Source: Candidatus Gastranaerophilales bacterium (GTDB taxonomy: Bacteria; Cyanobacteriota; Vampirovibrionia; Gastranaerophilales; Gastranaerophilaceae). From it: a DNA stretch of 64,000 bases. Where the stretch lies: contig CALURI010000002.1 of assembly GCA_944323135.1 (NCBI GenBank), positions 1 to 64,000 on the forward strand. The letters run 5' to 3'. Below the pieces are notes generated by a model. It was not told the DNA's origin, did not search any database, and worked only from the letters and a program-made list of their open reading frames with translations. Below, in pieces: positions 51,528 through 60,913 of the stretch. The position numbers and the translations under genes are program-made. Position 1 is the stretch's first letter. Each line of letters opens with the position of its first letter.

Positions 51528-52653
51528 GCATATAAAATGAACCGCAGATGATTTTCAATGAATCTTTAGGCAAATCATTCAAAGACTTAAATTCTTTAGA
51601 TGAAAATTCACAAGCCTCTTGCAATTCTTCAAGAGTACAAGAATTTTTATTATTAAAATGATAGAAATATATTTCATCACCTTTTGAAAATAATATTTCC
51701 ATCATTTTTTTATAATCCTTATTTTTTAAGCAACCAAAAACAAAACAGCGTTTTTTATCCGGATAATACAAATCCAAACTTTCACGAAGAGCCTTAACTC
51801 CATTAGGATTATGAGAGCCGTCAACTATCAAGTCATCATTACAACGTTGGAAACGGCAAGGATGTTTTACTCTTTTTAAGGAAGCTTGAATTGAATCTTC
51901 AGATATATTCGGGAAAAGGTATCTTACTGAAGCAAGCGCAAGTGACAAATTTTCCTGTTGGCAAGTACCTTTAAGAGAAAGATTTGTAGTATCCTCAAAA
52001 GGTGCAACTAAAACAAATAATGAATTACCTTCATCAGCTTTATCTTTTATTTCTTCATATCCTTCAGACGTAAAAACAGGGCAATTAGGTTTAATAATTC
52101 CCGCCTTTTCAAACGCTATTTTTGATTTTGTATTCCCGAGACGCTCTGTGTGGTCTAAATCAATATGAGTTATAATAGCGCAAAGATTTGATTTTATAAC
52201 ATTTGTAGCATCAAATCTTCCTCCGAGTCCTGTTTCCAAAACGACAACATCGACAGCGTTATCCGCAAAATACTTAAACATAACAGCAGTAAGAATTTCA
52301 AATTCCGTTAAATGAATATTATTTTTATCTGCAAGATTACAAATTTTAAAAACATAATTTGCAAAATCTTCTTTAGATATGTTTACTCCGTTAATTTTAA
52401 TTCTTTCCGTGTAATTAAATATATGCGGACTCGTATATAAACCTGTTTTTATTCCTGCATCTGAAAGAATTGTTGAAATAATAGCACAAACAGAGCCTTT
52501 ACCGTTTGTTCCCGCAACATGGATACATTTTAATTTATCTTGCGGATTGTCCAGCAAATCCAAAACTTGCGAAATCCTGTCTAATCCAAGATTAATATAA
52601 AATTTTCCCTGAGATGTTAATAATTTTACTGTGTTATCGTAATTAATTTCCAT
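51493..52653 (-). CDS. folC: Folylpolyglutamate/dihydrofolate synthase
   Basis: Cytosolic Mur-ligase fold enzyme adding glutamate to (dihydro)folate/dihydropteroate. 386 aa: VAGTNGKGSVCAIIS (P-loop), SPHIFNYTERIKING, LETGLGGRFDATN and ITHIDLDHTERLG are family-typical, as is VDGSHNPNG. The end overlaps the opposite GT2 gene 35 bp and the start overlaps murG by 11 bp. It ends the wall cluster. Confidence 0.95.
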   Translation of the reverse strand: MEINYDNTVKLLTSQGKFYINLGLDRISQVLDLLDNPQDKLKCIHVAGTNGKGSVCAIISTILSDAGIKTGLYTSPHIFNYTERIKINGVNISKEDFANYVFKICNLADKNNIHLTEFEILTAVMFKYFADNAVDVVVLETGLGGRFDATNVIKSNLCAIITHIDLDHTERLGNTKSKIAFEKAGIIKPNCPVFTSEGYEEIKDKADEGNSLFVLVAPFEDTTNLSLKGTCQQENLSLALASVRYLFPNISEDSIQASLKRVKHPCRFQRCNDDLIVDGSHNPNGVKALRESLDLYYPDKKRCFVFGCLKNKDYKKMMEILFSKGDEIYFYHFNNKNSCTLEELQEACEFSSKEFKSLNDLPKDSLKIICGSFYMLNEIVPENLVH

Positions 52654-53743
52654 TTGCTATTTCTCTCAATTGCTCAATTATTTTTTTGGCTCCATCAAAT
52701 TTTGCCAGAGCCAAGGAATTTTGTTGAAGTTCATTCAAACGCGCTTTATCATTAATGAGAGAGGAAACGGTTTCATACAATACCTTTTCATTAATTTCAT
52801 CATCTTCCAAATAAATTCCGGCATTTTTATCGACCATAAATTTAGCATTTTTTCTTTGATGATCTGCAGCAGCATAAGGATAAGGAACAAATATAGGTGC
52901 AATAGCTGATGCGCAAATTTCCGAAATACTTAAAGAACCTGAACGTGATATAGCAATATCCGACGCTTTCAAAACAGTTACCATATCATCAAAATATGGC
53001 TTTATAAGTACATTTTTATCACATTCATATTCAGGATAAATCATAATTAACTGCTCTAAAACCCTTTCATAATTTTTCTTTCCTGTTTGAAAAATTATTT
53101 GAAGGTTTAAATCTTTTGAAAAGGTCTTTAAAACCTCAACAGCAGCATTATTTATGGACCTTGCGCCTTGAGAACCTCCCATTATACAAAGAGTTAATTT
53201 ATCTTCAAGCTGCATATCTTTTCTTGCTTCAGTCTTTGAAAGAGTTTTAAACTTTTCTCTAATCGGATTTCCGTTTATATGACAATTTTTATTTTTTATA
53301 TATTTACATGCACATTCAAATGCAACAGATACACACTTTGCTTTACCTGAGAGTTTTCTGGTAACAAGTCCAGGTTGAGCATCACAATCATGCATCATAT
53401 AAGGAATATTTAAAAGCCCTGCTGCAATTAAAGAAGGAGCAGAAACATACCCGCCCGTTCCAAAAATAGCATCAGGCTTATATTTTTTTATATAATAACA
53501 GCATTTCAATACCGCGAAACTGAGTTGAAAAATCCATTTTATAAGTTCTAATCCTATTTTTCTCGGCATTCCATGAACATTAACTCCTAAGAATTCATAA
53601 CCCTTTTGAGAAACAATATCAAACTCAAGATTTTTATGATTCCCTATATAAAATATTTCATCTTCTTTCAAACATTCAGCAACTGCAACCGCAGGATAAA
53701 TATGACCGCCTGTTCCTCCGCCAGTTATAAAAAATCTACTCAT
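52643..53743 (-). CDS. murG: UDP-GlcNAc transferase MurG (lipid II synthesis)
   Basis: Peripheral membrane GT28 enzyme converting lipid I to lipid II. 366 aa: GGTGGHIYPAVAVAE at residues 7-21, GTGGYVSAPSL, GGSQGARSINN and RSGSLSISEICASA. Overlaps both neighbours (folC 11 bp; ftsW 1 bp), consistent with a coupled wall operon. Confidence 0.97.
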   Translation of the reverse strand: MSRFFITGGGTGGHIYPAVAVAECLKEDEIFYIGNHKNLEFDIVSQKGYEFLGVNVHGMPRKIGLELIKWIFQLSFAVLKCCYYIKKYKPDAIFGTGGYVSAPSLIAAGLLNIPYMMHDCDAQPGLVTRKLSGKAKCVSVAFECACKYIKNKNCHINGNPIREKFKTLSKTEARKDMQLEDKLTLCIMGGSQGARSINNAAVEVLKTFSKDLNLQIIFQTGKKNYERVLEQLIMIYPEYECDKNVLIKPYFDDMVTVLKASDIAISRSGSLSISEICASAIAPIFVPYPYAAADHQRKNAKFMVDKNAGIYLEDDEINEKVLYETVSSLINDKARLNELQQNSLALAKFDGAKKIIEQLREIANGN

Positions 53744-54918
53744 TAAAATCTATTCCTTATCTTTTTAATACGTTTTTTAGAAATATTTAAAAGTATTCCA
53801 ACCATTATCAACGAAACAATTAATGAAGACCCGCCGTAACTTATAAACGGTAGCGGAACACCTGTTGTAGGCAAGAAAGAACTTGCAACACTCATATTCA
53901 TAAATGCCTGAAACGTAATAGAAAAAGTAATTCCGACAGCCAGTAATTTTCCATACATATCAGGACATCTTGCCGCAATTACAAAACCTCTTTGCATAAA
54001 TGTAAAGAATAATCCAATAACAAGTACACATCCAACAAACCCTAATTCTTCAGCAATAATTGCAAAAATAAAGTCCGTATGACACTCAGGTAAATATGAA
54101 AGTTTTTGTATAGATCCGCCATAGCCAACACCACTAAATCCGCCTGATGCAAAGGCTATCAACGACTGAATAATATTATACCCTGCTCCTAAAGGATCAC
54201 TTTCCGGATGACGCCAAGTTTTAATACGCTGTAACTGATAAGGTTTGATAATAGTTGTAAGACCGATAATTAAAGTCATAACCATAGCCCCTACACAGCT
54301 TAAAAACAACTTCATAGACCCGCCGGCTGCCATAAACATAACAACAGTTGTCATTCCAAGCAAAATAACCATAGAAAGGTTTGGCTGAATAAAAATTAAT
54401 CCTGCCATCGCAATTATTGGAAAAAATGCCATCATCCATTTATTCTGATCAAAAAGATTTGCATCATTTCTAAAAGCACTTGCTAATAGAAGAACAACAG
54501 CAGGTTTTGCAAATTCAGAAGGCTGCAGTTGAAATCCTGCGATATTAATCCACCTTTTTGCCCCGTTTACAACAACCCCTAACGGAGTAAAATCAACAAG
54601 AACCAAAGATAATAAAATCCCGGCCATTATTATAACATTCCAATCCGCAAGTTTTTTATAATCGTAATTCATAAAAAACTTTAAGCCGAAAAACCCTACA
54701 ACAAAACAAATTAACTGCTTTATTAAAAATTGTGCAGGGTTTCCGCCCTCATCAAGACATTTCGGTGCTGTTGCAGAAAATATTGCAAGAAATCCGATAA
54801 TAACAAGGAAAGCTACAACAATCAACAGTGTCTTGTCAGGAGATGAAATTATAATACTCTGAATAGGCTGTTCATGACGCCCGCTCGGCTCACGCCTAGT
54901 TGATCTTTGATAAGACAT
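53743..54918 (-). CDS. ftsW: FtsW lipid II polymerase (SEDS family)
   Basis: Polytopic division glycosyltransferase. About 391 aa with ten transmembrane helices; FISYGGSSLIVSLIMVGILLNIS and LPTTGVPLPF are SEDS signatures and QPSEFAKPAVVL the conserved loop. ATG 54918 (AAGGA upstream) is preferred to 54999; it lies inside the murD 3' end with 23 bp overlap. The first 30 residues (QRSTRREPSGRHEQ) are basic and cytoplasmic. Confidence 0.95.
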   Translation of the reverse strand: MSYQRSTRREPSGRHEQPIQSIIISSPDKTLLIVVAFLVIIGFLAIFSATAPKCLDEGGNPAQFLIKQLICFVVGFFGLKFFMNYDYKKLADWNVIIMAGILLSLVLVDFTPLGVVVNGAKRWINIAGFQLQPSEFAKPAVVLLLASAFRNDANLFDQNKWMMAFFPIIAMAGLIFIQPNLSMVILLGMTTVVMFMAAGGSMKLFLSCVGAMVMTLIIGLTTIIKPYQLQRIKTWRHPESDPLGAGYNIIQSLIAFASGGFSGVGYGGSIQKLSYLPECHTDFIFAIIAEELGFVGCVLVIGLFFTFMQRGFVIAARCPDMYGKLLAVGITFSITFQAFMNMSVASSFLPTTGVPLPFISYGGSSLIVSLIMVGILLNISKKRIKKIRNRF

Positions 54919-56263
54919 AGTCCTTGAAAACCCTTCCTCTTTCTTCATATCCGCTGAACATATCAAAACTTGCACACGCAGGCGACAATAATACAACATC
55001 AGGATTCAATTCAATTGCTTTATCAATAGCTTCTTCCATTGTATTTTCCCTTATAATATTGTCAAATCCGTTTAACTTAAGATTTTCTTCAAATCTGTCA
55101 GCTGCTTCACCAATTAGAATTACTGTTTTAATATGTTTTTTAATTGCATCACAAAATTCAGTTAAATCAGTATTTTTATCTCTTCCGCCTGCAATCAATG
55201 CAACATCGCAATCATTAAAAGATTTTATGGCAACAAGAGCTGCCTCTGGATTTGTCGCCTTAGAATCATTATAAAAAACCGTCTTGCCAATTTGTGCAAA
55301 TTTTTCAAGTCTGTGTTCTGGAATTTTAAACGACATTATAGAAGATTTTATATCCTCATTTGAAATACCTTCAATTTTGGCAACAATAACAGCACACATC
55401 ACATTTTGGTAATTGTGATTTCCGATTAACGGACAATCTTTCAAATCAATAATTTTTTCTTCTTTTCCGCTGCGTTTAAAATATATAGCCTCATCTTTTA
55501 TATATGAGCAATTTTCACCTACGTTACCGTCAAAAAGAAAAACTGTACCGCCGCATTCTTTCGAAAATTCCAAAAGTTTTTCATCTTTAGCATTCAATAC
55601 AGAAAAAGACGGAGCCTGAGGTCCCTTAAATATTTTAGCTTTCGCTTTGAAATAATTTTCTAATCCGCCATGCCAGTCAATATGATCGGGAGTAATATTA
55701 GTAAATACGGAAATTTGCGGCTGGAAAGAATTACTGTATTCTAATTGAAAAGAACTGCATTCACAAACCATAAAATCAATATCTTCTCCTAATAAATCGC
55801 AAGGAGGAACACCGTAATTACCGCAAGGTTCTGCTTTATATTCGCTTGAAAGAACATGTGCGGTCAAAGCAGTAGTAGTAGTTTTACCATTAGTGCCTGT
55901 TATAGCAATAAAAGGAGTACCCGTCTGAGATGCGGCAAGCTCTACTTCTGATATTACCTTAATTTTACTATCAGCAAGTCTCTTCATTAAATCTGAATGA
56001 GGGGGGATACCGGGGGAAGTAACCGCTATGTAAGAGTCTTTTATAAACTCATCACTATGCCCGCCCATTTCAACATTAATACCAAGATTTCTTAATTCAT
56101 TTAAATTTTGTTTATCTTCAGGCTTTTCGGCTCTAAATTCTGTGATATATACATCAGCTCCGACACTGTTTAAATATTTTGCAGCAGAAATTCCGCTTTT
56201 TGAAAGCCCAAGAACCAAAACCTTTTTATCTGCAAATTTCATATTCGGTAATAATGATTTCAT
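54896..56263 (-). CDS. murD: UDP-MurNAc-L-alanine:D-glutamate ligase
   Basis: ATP-dependent ligase adding D-Glu to UDP-MurNAc-Ala. 455 aa: VLGLSKSGISAAKYL Rossmann start, ITGTNGKTTTTALTAHV P-loop, TPDHIDWHGG, NHNYQNVMCAV and ACASFDMFSGYEERGRVF. It abuts mraY with no gap and overlaps ftsW. Complete. Confidence 0.97.
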   Translation of the reverse strand: MKSLLPNMKFADKKVLVLGLSKSGISAAKYLNSVGADVYITEFRAEKPEDKQNLNELRNLGINVEMGGHSDEFIKDSYIAVTSPGIPPHSDLMKRLADSKIKVISEVELAASQTGTPFIAITGTNGKTTTTALTAHVLSSEYKAEPCGNYGVPPCDLLGEDIDFMVCECSSFQLEYSNSFQPQISVFTNITPDHIDWHGGLENYFKAKAKIFKGPQAPSFSVLNAKDEKLLEFSKECGGTVFLFDGNVGENCSYIKDEAIYFKRSGKEEKIIDLKDCPLIGNHNYQNVMCAVIVAKIEGISNEDIKSSIMSFKIPEHRLEKFAQIGKTVFYNDSKATNPEAALVAIKSFNDCDVALIAGGRDKNTDLTEFCDAIKKHIKTVILIGEAADRFEENLKLNGFDNIIRENTMEEAIDKAIELNPDVVLLSPACASFDMFSGYEERGRVFKDYVLSKIN

Positions 56264-57244
56264 CTAAATTATTCCTCTATTCAACAAAACGTATAACAAA
56301 ATAGCAATTACTGAAAGGATAGCTGATACAAGCGCGAAAACAAAAACAATCTTTTTTTCGCTCCATTCACACAATTCAAAATGATGGTGTATCGGTGCCA
56401 TTTTAAAAACCCTTTTACCGGTTGTTTTAAAACTTGTAACCTGAATTATTACGGAAAGTGTTTCCATCACAAAAATACCTGCAATAAGTATTAAAAGAAC
56501 TTCAAATTTTCCTAAAACAGCAATTGTTCCTAAAAGTCCGCCTATGGCAAGAGAACCTGTATCTCCCATAAATACTTGAGCTTTAGGTTTATTATATTTT
56601 AAAAATCCTGCAAGAGCACCGGCAACAGAAGCTGAAATAATTGCAGCTTCAGGATAACCGGAAAACAAACATATTAAAGAACAAGCAGCAAAAGAAAAAA
56701 TTCCTGTAGAAGCAGCAAGTCCGTCTAATCCGTCAGTCAAATTATAAGCATTGGAAGCTCCTGTAATAACAAAAACTGCAAACACCGGATAAAACCAACC
56801 CAAATTCAAAACATAATGACCGACAGCAACACTGTCAGCTCCGTCTTTTGTCATCATAAGATATAATGTAGGAAGCATAGCTATTGCTATTTGACGCAAA
56901 AGTTTTCCTCGTGGTGTTAATCCGTCATTTCCTTTTCCTTTAAGTTTAATATAATCATCTTGAAAACCTGCAAATGTATAAAACAATAATGTTAACAGAA
57001 TAATACAAGCTTCAGTCGACAATCTCTGAGCCATTGCCAGAGTAATAACAGAACCGAGCATTATCGCCAATATTATAAAAATCCCGCCTGTTGTAGGCGT
57101 TCCTTGTTTTTTTGCGTGTGCTTCCGGAGCACAATCTTTTACATATTGACCTATCATGTGTTTTTTCAAAAAATCTATATATGGAACCCCGAAAAGCAAA
57201 CATAGTATCATTCCGAGCAAAAATGCGACCGCCAGCATTATCAT
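56264..57244 (-). CDS. mraY: Phospho-MurNAc-pentapeptide translocase
   Basis: Makes lipid I on undecaprenyl phosphate. 326 aa, ten transmembrane helices: FQDDYIKLKGKGNDGLTPR (Asp pair), NAYNLTDGLDGLA, FMGDTGSLAIGG and PIHHHFELCEWSE. Its start overlaps murF by 4 bp and its stop abuts murD. Confidence 0.97.
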   Translation of the reverse strand: MIMLAVAFLLGMILCLLFGVPYIDFLKKHMIGQYVKDCAPEAHAKKQGTPTTGGIFIILAIMLGSVITLAMAQRLSTEACIILLTLLFYTFAGFQDDYIKLKGKGNDGLTPRGKLLRQIAIAMLPTLYLMMTKDGADSVAVGHYVLNLGWFYPVFAVFVITGASNAYNLTDGLDGLAASTGIFSFAACSLICLFSGYPEAAIISASVAGALAGFLKYNKPKAQVFMGDTGSLAIGGLLGTIAVLGKFEVLLILIAGIFVMETLSVIIQVTSFKTTGKRVFKMAPIHHHFELCEWSEKKIVFVFALVSAILSVIAILLYVLLNRGII

Positions 57245-58572
57245 TTTATATTTTCTACCTCTCTATTTTTTAATTCTTCGATTATTTCTTCAAATTTCAT
57301 AGACCTTGAAGCCTTTAAGAATATTGTATTACCCTCATGTAAATTATCAAGAATGTAACAAGATGTTTCAATATTGTTTTTTAAATATTTAACATCAAAA
57401 CCGTATTTCAAAAGTTCATCACCAATATATTTGGCAAGATTACCAACTGTCAAAAACAGAACTTTTTTACCTTTAAATTTCTTACCTATAAATTCTCCGA
57501 CTTCTCTGTGAAATTCTTTTTCATTAACTCCGAGTTCACCCATATCCCCGAGTACTATAACCGGATTAGGATAAAGCTCAATAAATGTTGATACAGAAGC
57601 CTTCATGGATTCAGGGTTTGCATTATAGCTGTCATTTATAATTTTATATCCGTTAATTTCTTGTATTTCCCAGCGTTTTTCAATCGGATGATATTTTGCC
57701 AAACCATTTTTTATTTCATCGTAAGACATTCCCAATTTTAATCCGATTTCAATTGCAGAAAGAGAATTTTCAATATTATAATCTCCTTCAACATTCAATT
57801 CATAAACTTTATCTTTGTAAACAAATTTAGAATATCCGCTACGTTTTTCAACAATGTCAACATCTTTCAAAGAATAAAAGACTTTTTCACCTGCAAAATT
57901 CGCAAACTTTTTAATTCGTTCATTATCATTTGCAATAAGCATATTATTCAAATATTTTGTAATCTCGCATTTTGCTTTAGCAATATTATCAAGACTACCC
58001 AAACGTCCGATATGAGCTGAACCGGCATTTGTAATAATTGCATAATCGGGTTGAGCATATTTTGTTATAAGTTCAATTTCGCCAAAGCCTCGCATTCCCA
58101 TTTCAACAATCAAAATTTCAGTATCTTCAGGCATTGACAAAACTGTCTGGCAAAACCCTATTTCATTATTATGATTAGAATAAGTTTTATGGGTTTTAAA
58201 TTTTTCAGATAGAACTGAATACACCATCTCTTTTGTTGTAGTCTTACCTGAACTCCCAGTAATACCAATAACAATCGGATTATATTTTTTACGAGCAAAA
58301 CTTGCGATTTCAAGATAACTTGTCAAAGTATCAGAGACTTTTAAGGAAAACTCTGCAGGACAATCATCTTTTGTACAAAAACAACCGGCAGCACCTGCTT
58401 CAATAGCCTTATCACAGAAATTTTCACCGTCAAAGTTTGCACCTTTCAATGGAAGATACAAATCTCCTTTCTTTATTGTTCTTGTATCGGTTGATATTTC
58501 AAATTTGCCATCTAAATCCCCTTTTACATCAGCATTTGTTGCGATTTTTAATTCTTCAACAGTAAATCTCAT
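57241..58572 (-). CDS. murF: UDP-MurNAc-tripeptide:D-Ala-D-Ala ligase
   Basis: Adds D-Ala-D-Ala to UDP-MurNAc-tripeptide. 443 aa: VIGITGSSGKTTTKEMV P-loop near residue 108, YSNHNNEIGF, VEMGMRGFGE, ITNAGSAHIG and VLGDMGELG are family-typical. First visible gene of murF-mraY-murD-ftsW-murG-folC. The divergent rplU promoter region lies upstream. Confidence 0.96.
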   Translation of the reverse strand: MRFTVEELKIATNADVKGDLDGKFEISTDTRTIKKGDLYLPLKGANFDGENFCDKAIEAGAAGCFCTKDDCPAEFSLKVSDTLTSYLEIASFARKKYNPIVIGITGSSGKTTTKEMVYSVLSEKFKTHKTYSNHNNEIGFCQTVLSMPEDTEILIVEMGMRGFGEIELITKYAQPDYAIITNAGSAHIGRLGSLDNIAKAKCEITKYLNNMLIANDNERIKKFANFAGEKVFYSLKDVDIVEKRSGYSKFVYKDKVYELNVEGDYNIENSLSAIEIGLKLGMSYDEIKNGLAKYHPIEKRWEIQEINGYKIINDSYNANPESMKASVSTFIELYPNPVIVLGDMGELGVNEKEFHREVGEFIGKKFKGKKVLFLTVGNLAKYIGDELLKYGFDVKYLKNNIETSCYILDNLHEGNTIFLKASRSMKFEEIIEELKNREVENIK

Positions 58573-58657
58573 CTCTTTTAATTTATCTCCCTCACTATAT
58601 ACAATTTTACCGCAAAAAAAACTGCTGAAGCGTAAAGTTAATAAATGTTAATAGTGC

Positions 58658-58686
58658 TTGACAAGGCATTTTGAGCACGTCATAAT
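58658..58686 (+). promoter_or_regulatory. Sigma-70 promoter of rplU-rpmA
   Basis: TTGACA (58658-58663), 17-nt spacer, CATAAT (58681-58686), about 230 nt before the rplU ATG, leaving a long structured leader. Confidence 0.75.
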
Positions 58687-58693
58687 AATTGAT

Positions 58694-58917
58694 GTATTAG
58701 TATGCGGTAACTCGTTATAGAATTTTCCGTAAACTTACAAAACAGGTTCCGGGGACAAACTCAGCCAAATTTAATAAAATAATTGAGTCCCCCGCAAGTA
58801 CATTGCCAAATAAAAAGCCGAATATAATATTTATGCTGAAGATTTGTCAATATCACTAAATCACTTAAAAATGTAAGTATACAGGAAAAACGAAACCCAC
58901 AAAGAAAGGAAAATAAA
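58694..58917 (+). promoter_or_regulatory. Long structured 5' leader of rplU (possible autoregulatory element)
   Basis: The 345-bp gap between murF and rplU contains no gene. The leader has a GC-rich hairpin: GGGG (58751-58754) and ACTCA (58759-58763) pair with TGAGT (58784-58788) and CCCC (58789-58792), separated by a 4-nt bulge. A weaker GCGG/CCGT pairing occurs at about 58704-58730. No T-run follows the hairpin, so it does not look like a terminator. A ribosomal-protein leader is suspected from position. Confidence 0.5.
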
Positions 58918-59268
58918 ATGTACGCAATTGTAGAAACAGGCGGAAAACAATATCAAGTAGAAGAAGGAAGATACCTTGATGTTGAATTACTAGACGGCGA
59001 AAAAGATTCAAAAATAGTTTTTGATAAAGTCGTTATGATTGTTAACGGTAAAAAATCTAAAGTAGGACAACCTTACGTTGCAGGTGCTTCTGCTGAAGGA
59101 ACTATCGTTAAACATGACAAAGAAAAGAAAATAATCGTTTACAAACAAAGACCTAAAAAAGGATACAGAAAAAAACAAGGTCACAGACAAGGCTTCACAA
59201 GAGTAATGATTTCTAAAATCAGAACTTCAGCTCAGAAAAAATCAGCAGAAACTACTGAAGAAGCTTAA
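58918..59268 (+). CDS. rplU: 50S ribosomal protein L21
   Basis: 116 aa, family length. YAIVETGGKQYQVEEG at the start and YKQRPKKGYRKKQGHRQGF in the second half are the L21 signatures. Structural protein of the large subunit. AAGAAAGGAAA precedes ATG. Followed by rpmA. Confidence 0.98.
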   Translation: MYAIVETGGKQYQVEEGRYLDVELLDGEKDSKIVFDKVVMIVNGKKSKVGQPYVAGASAEGTIVKHDKEKKIIVYKQRPKKGYRKKQGHRQGFTRVMISKIRTSAQKKSAETTEEA

Positions 59269-59335
59269 GCAAAAACAAATCCGATAACGAAAATCGGAAA
59301 AGTAATACAAAAATAATTACAAGGAGAATATAAAA

Positions 59336-59590
59336 ATGGCACATAAGAAAGGTATGGGATCTACCCGTAACGGTCGTGACTCCGAAGCTAAGCGTTTAGG
59401 CGTTAAAAAGTTCGGCGGAGAAATCGTTAAAGCTGGTAACATTCTTGTTCGTCAAAGAGGAACAAAAGTTCACCCAGGTAACAATGTAGGTATCGGTTCA
59501 GATGACACATTGTACGCGTTAATTGACGGTCAAGTGAAATTTGAAGCTCACAGACGTGACAGAAAACAGGTTAGTGTTTACGCTGTGTAA
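59336..59590 (+). CDS. rpmA: 50S ribosomal protein L27
   Basis: 84 aa; [17 protein letters not shown] at the N-terminus, [22 protein letters not shown] in the core. The start is the standard one, without the cleaved N-terminal extension seen in many Firmicutes. ACAAGGAGAAT precedes the ATG; 67 bp after rplU. Confidence 0.98.
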   Translation: MAHKKGMGSTRNGRDSEAKRLGVKKFGGEIVKAGNILVRQRGTKVHPGNNVGIGSDDTLYALIDGQVKFEAHRRDRKQVSVYAV

Positions 59591-59603
59591 CTTTTTAGAA
59601 TTA

Positions 59604-59640
59604 GCATAAAAAAAGAACCCTTTTTTAAGGGTTCTTTTTT
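59604..59640. terminator. Bidirectional terminator
   Basis: Hairpin AAAGAACCCTTTTTTAAGGGTTCTTT with T8, between rpmA and the convergent 59644 gene. Confidence 0.85.
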
Positions 59641-59643
59641 TAT

Positions 59644-60513
59644 TTAAGATTTTAATCCTGGACCGCCATGACTTTCAATATATTCAATGCGTTCTTCTCT
59701 ATTTAAGCCTTCTGGAATTTTATTTGCTTGTTTTAAGGTATCTTTAAAGTCAGTATATGATGTATCTTCTTCCCTAAACATGATTTCAGCAGCTAAAGAT
59801 CCATCTTTATCAATTATACATTTACTAACAGAATTTGGTTTATCACCATTATCCGGGTAAGAAAATTCATATCTTGTTATTTCATCTGATTTAGGATTAA
59901 ATGCCGTAATTTTAACTGTAAACCCTAAATCTGCATATACATTATCCATTGAGAATTTAACACCTTGAGCTTTAAATTTTTGTACTAACTCATAAGGCTG
60001 CGTTTCAAAGTTTACAATATCATCTTTGTAAGGTGACTTATCTCTTTCATATAAACTTGTTCTAAAATGAAAGTCACCATCCGCACCATAAGTTGTTTCA
60101 ATATATTTTAATCCTTTTGAATTATCTAAAGGATATGAAAATTCTTGAATTGCGTCAAAATCTTCTTTCTTTTCACCATTATTCATATATCTATATACTT
60201 TTACTTGTTTGCCATTTTCAATAATATTCAATTGAGAATCATCTTTTCCCTTACGAACAATAAAATCTTTACCTTCAACTTTTCCCTGCGATATCAAATC
60301 AGCCTTCAATTCATCAATGCTTTTCTTTTCAGGTACTGCTTTGCCATTAGGTGCAACAAAAGTATATGCTTTTACAGCATCAGCTGTTTCTTTTTTTACA
60401 ATATCAGAAGTAACTGTTGTTGTATTTGAGTTATTTTTACTTTCTGAAGGTGCATTTACCTTTGATTTATAAGCGTAAAGTAAATTTGTACTTACAGGAT
60501 TGATTTTATCCAT
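59644..60513 (-). CDS. Hypothetical soluble protein, 289 aa
   Basis: Not recognised. The start MDKINPVSTNLLYAYKSK is followed by a Ser/Asn/Thr-rich linker (to residue 42), then a mixed alpha/beta region with repeated Tyr-rich strands (YIETTYGADGDFHFRTSLYE, KITAFNPKSDEITRYEFSYP). No signal peptide or membrane span. GAAGGTTTTTT precedes ATG. Single gene. Confidence 0.6.
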   Translation of the reverse strand: MDKINPVSTNLLYAYKSKVNAPSESKNNSNTTTVTSDIVKKETADAVKAYTFVAPNGKAVPEKKSIDELKADLISQGKVEGKDFIVRKGKDDSQLNIIENGKQVKVYRYMNNGEKKEDFDAIQEFSYPLDNSKGLKYIETTYGADGDFHFRTSLYERDKSPYKDDIVNFETQPYELVQKFKAQGVKFSMDNVYADLGFTVKITAFNPKSDEITRYEFSYPDNGDKPNSVSKCIIDKDGSLAAEIMFREEDTSYTDFKDTLKQANKIPEGLNREERIEYIESHGGPGLKS

Positions 60514-60693
60514 AAAAAACCTTCTTTCTACACTAAAATTTTATATATAAATTTAAAGTTAAAAATTATTATAAATTGCCGATTAAATAAATAATGTTAC
60601 AAAATATTTACAAGTAAATCTAAAATATTAAAGATTCTCTGAATAATTCCGATATTAAAAAAGTAAGTCAGATAGTTAACGGAGATTTTTAAT

Positions 60694-60849
60694 ATGTTAA
60701 AAAAGATAGTATCACCTTCGTGTAATGTATGCGACAGTGTGGAATTTATATTAAGAGGAGCGAGAAAACGCCGTCATTTGGCGTTAGCAGCCGCAAAAAT
60801 GATTAATGCGGATGCAGGTATTCAAGCGCGATTGCATGCTGTAAAGTAG
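60694..60849 (+). CDS. Small Arg/Ala-rich protein with CNVC motif, 51 aa
   Basis: Short frame with ACGGAG 9 nt before ATG and a terminator 39 bp after its stop. The product begins MLKKIVSPSCNVCDSVEF, has RGARKRRH in the middle and ends in an Ala-rich helix. Codons such as GCG, CGC and CGT are used more than in neighbouring genes, giving a local GC of about 46%. No family recognised; a nucleic-acid-binding role is possible from composition only. Confidence 0.55.
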   Translation: MLKKIVSPSCNVCDSVEFILRGARKRRHLALAAAKMINADAGIQARLHAVK

Positions 60850-60887
60850 TGCTTATTGTTTAGAAAAGATTAGAGAGTTTATAGTTG

Positions 60888-60912
60888 AAAGACCGATTAA
60901 ATCGGTCTTTTT
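60888..60912. terminator. Bidirectional terminator
   Basis: Hairpin AAAGACCGAT / ATCGGTCTTT (60888-60897, 60901-60910), T-run following; serves the 51-aa gene and the convergent HTH gene. Confidence 0.85.
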
Positions 60913-60913
60913 G

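Noticed and set aside
55996-56005. Run of six G/C in murD as a possible phase-variable tract
   Set aside because: Too short, in a housekeeping gene with an intact frame.
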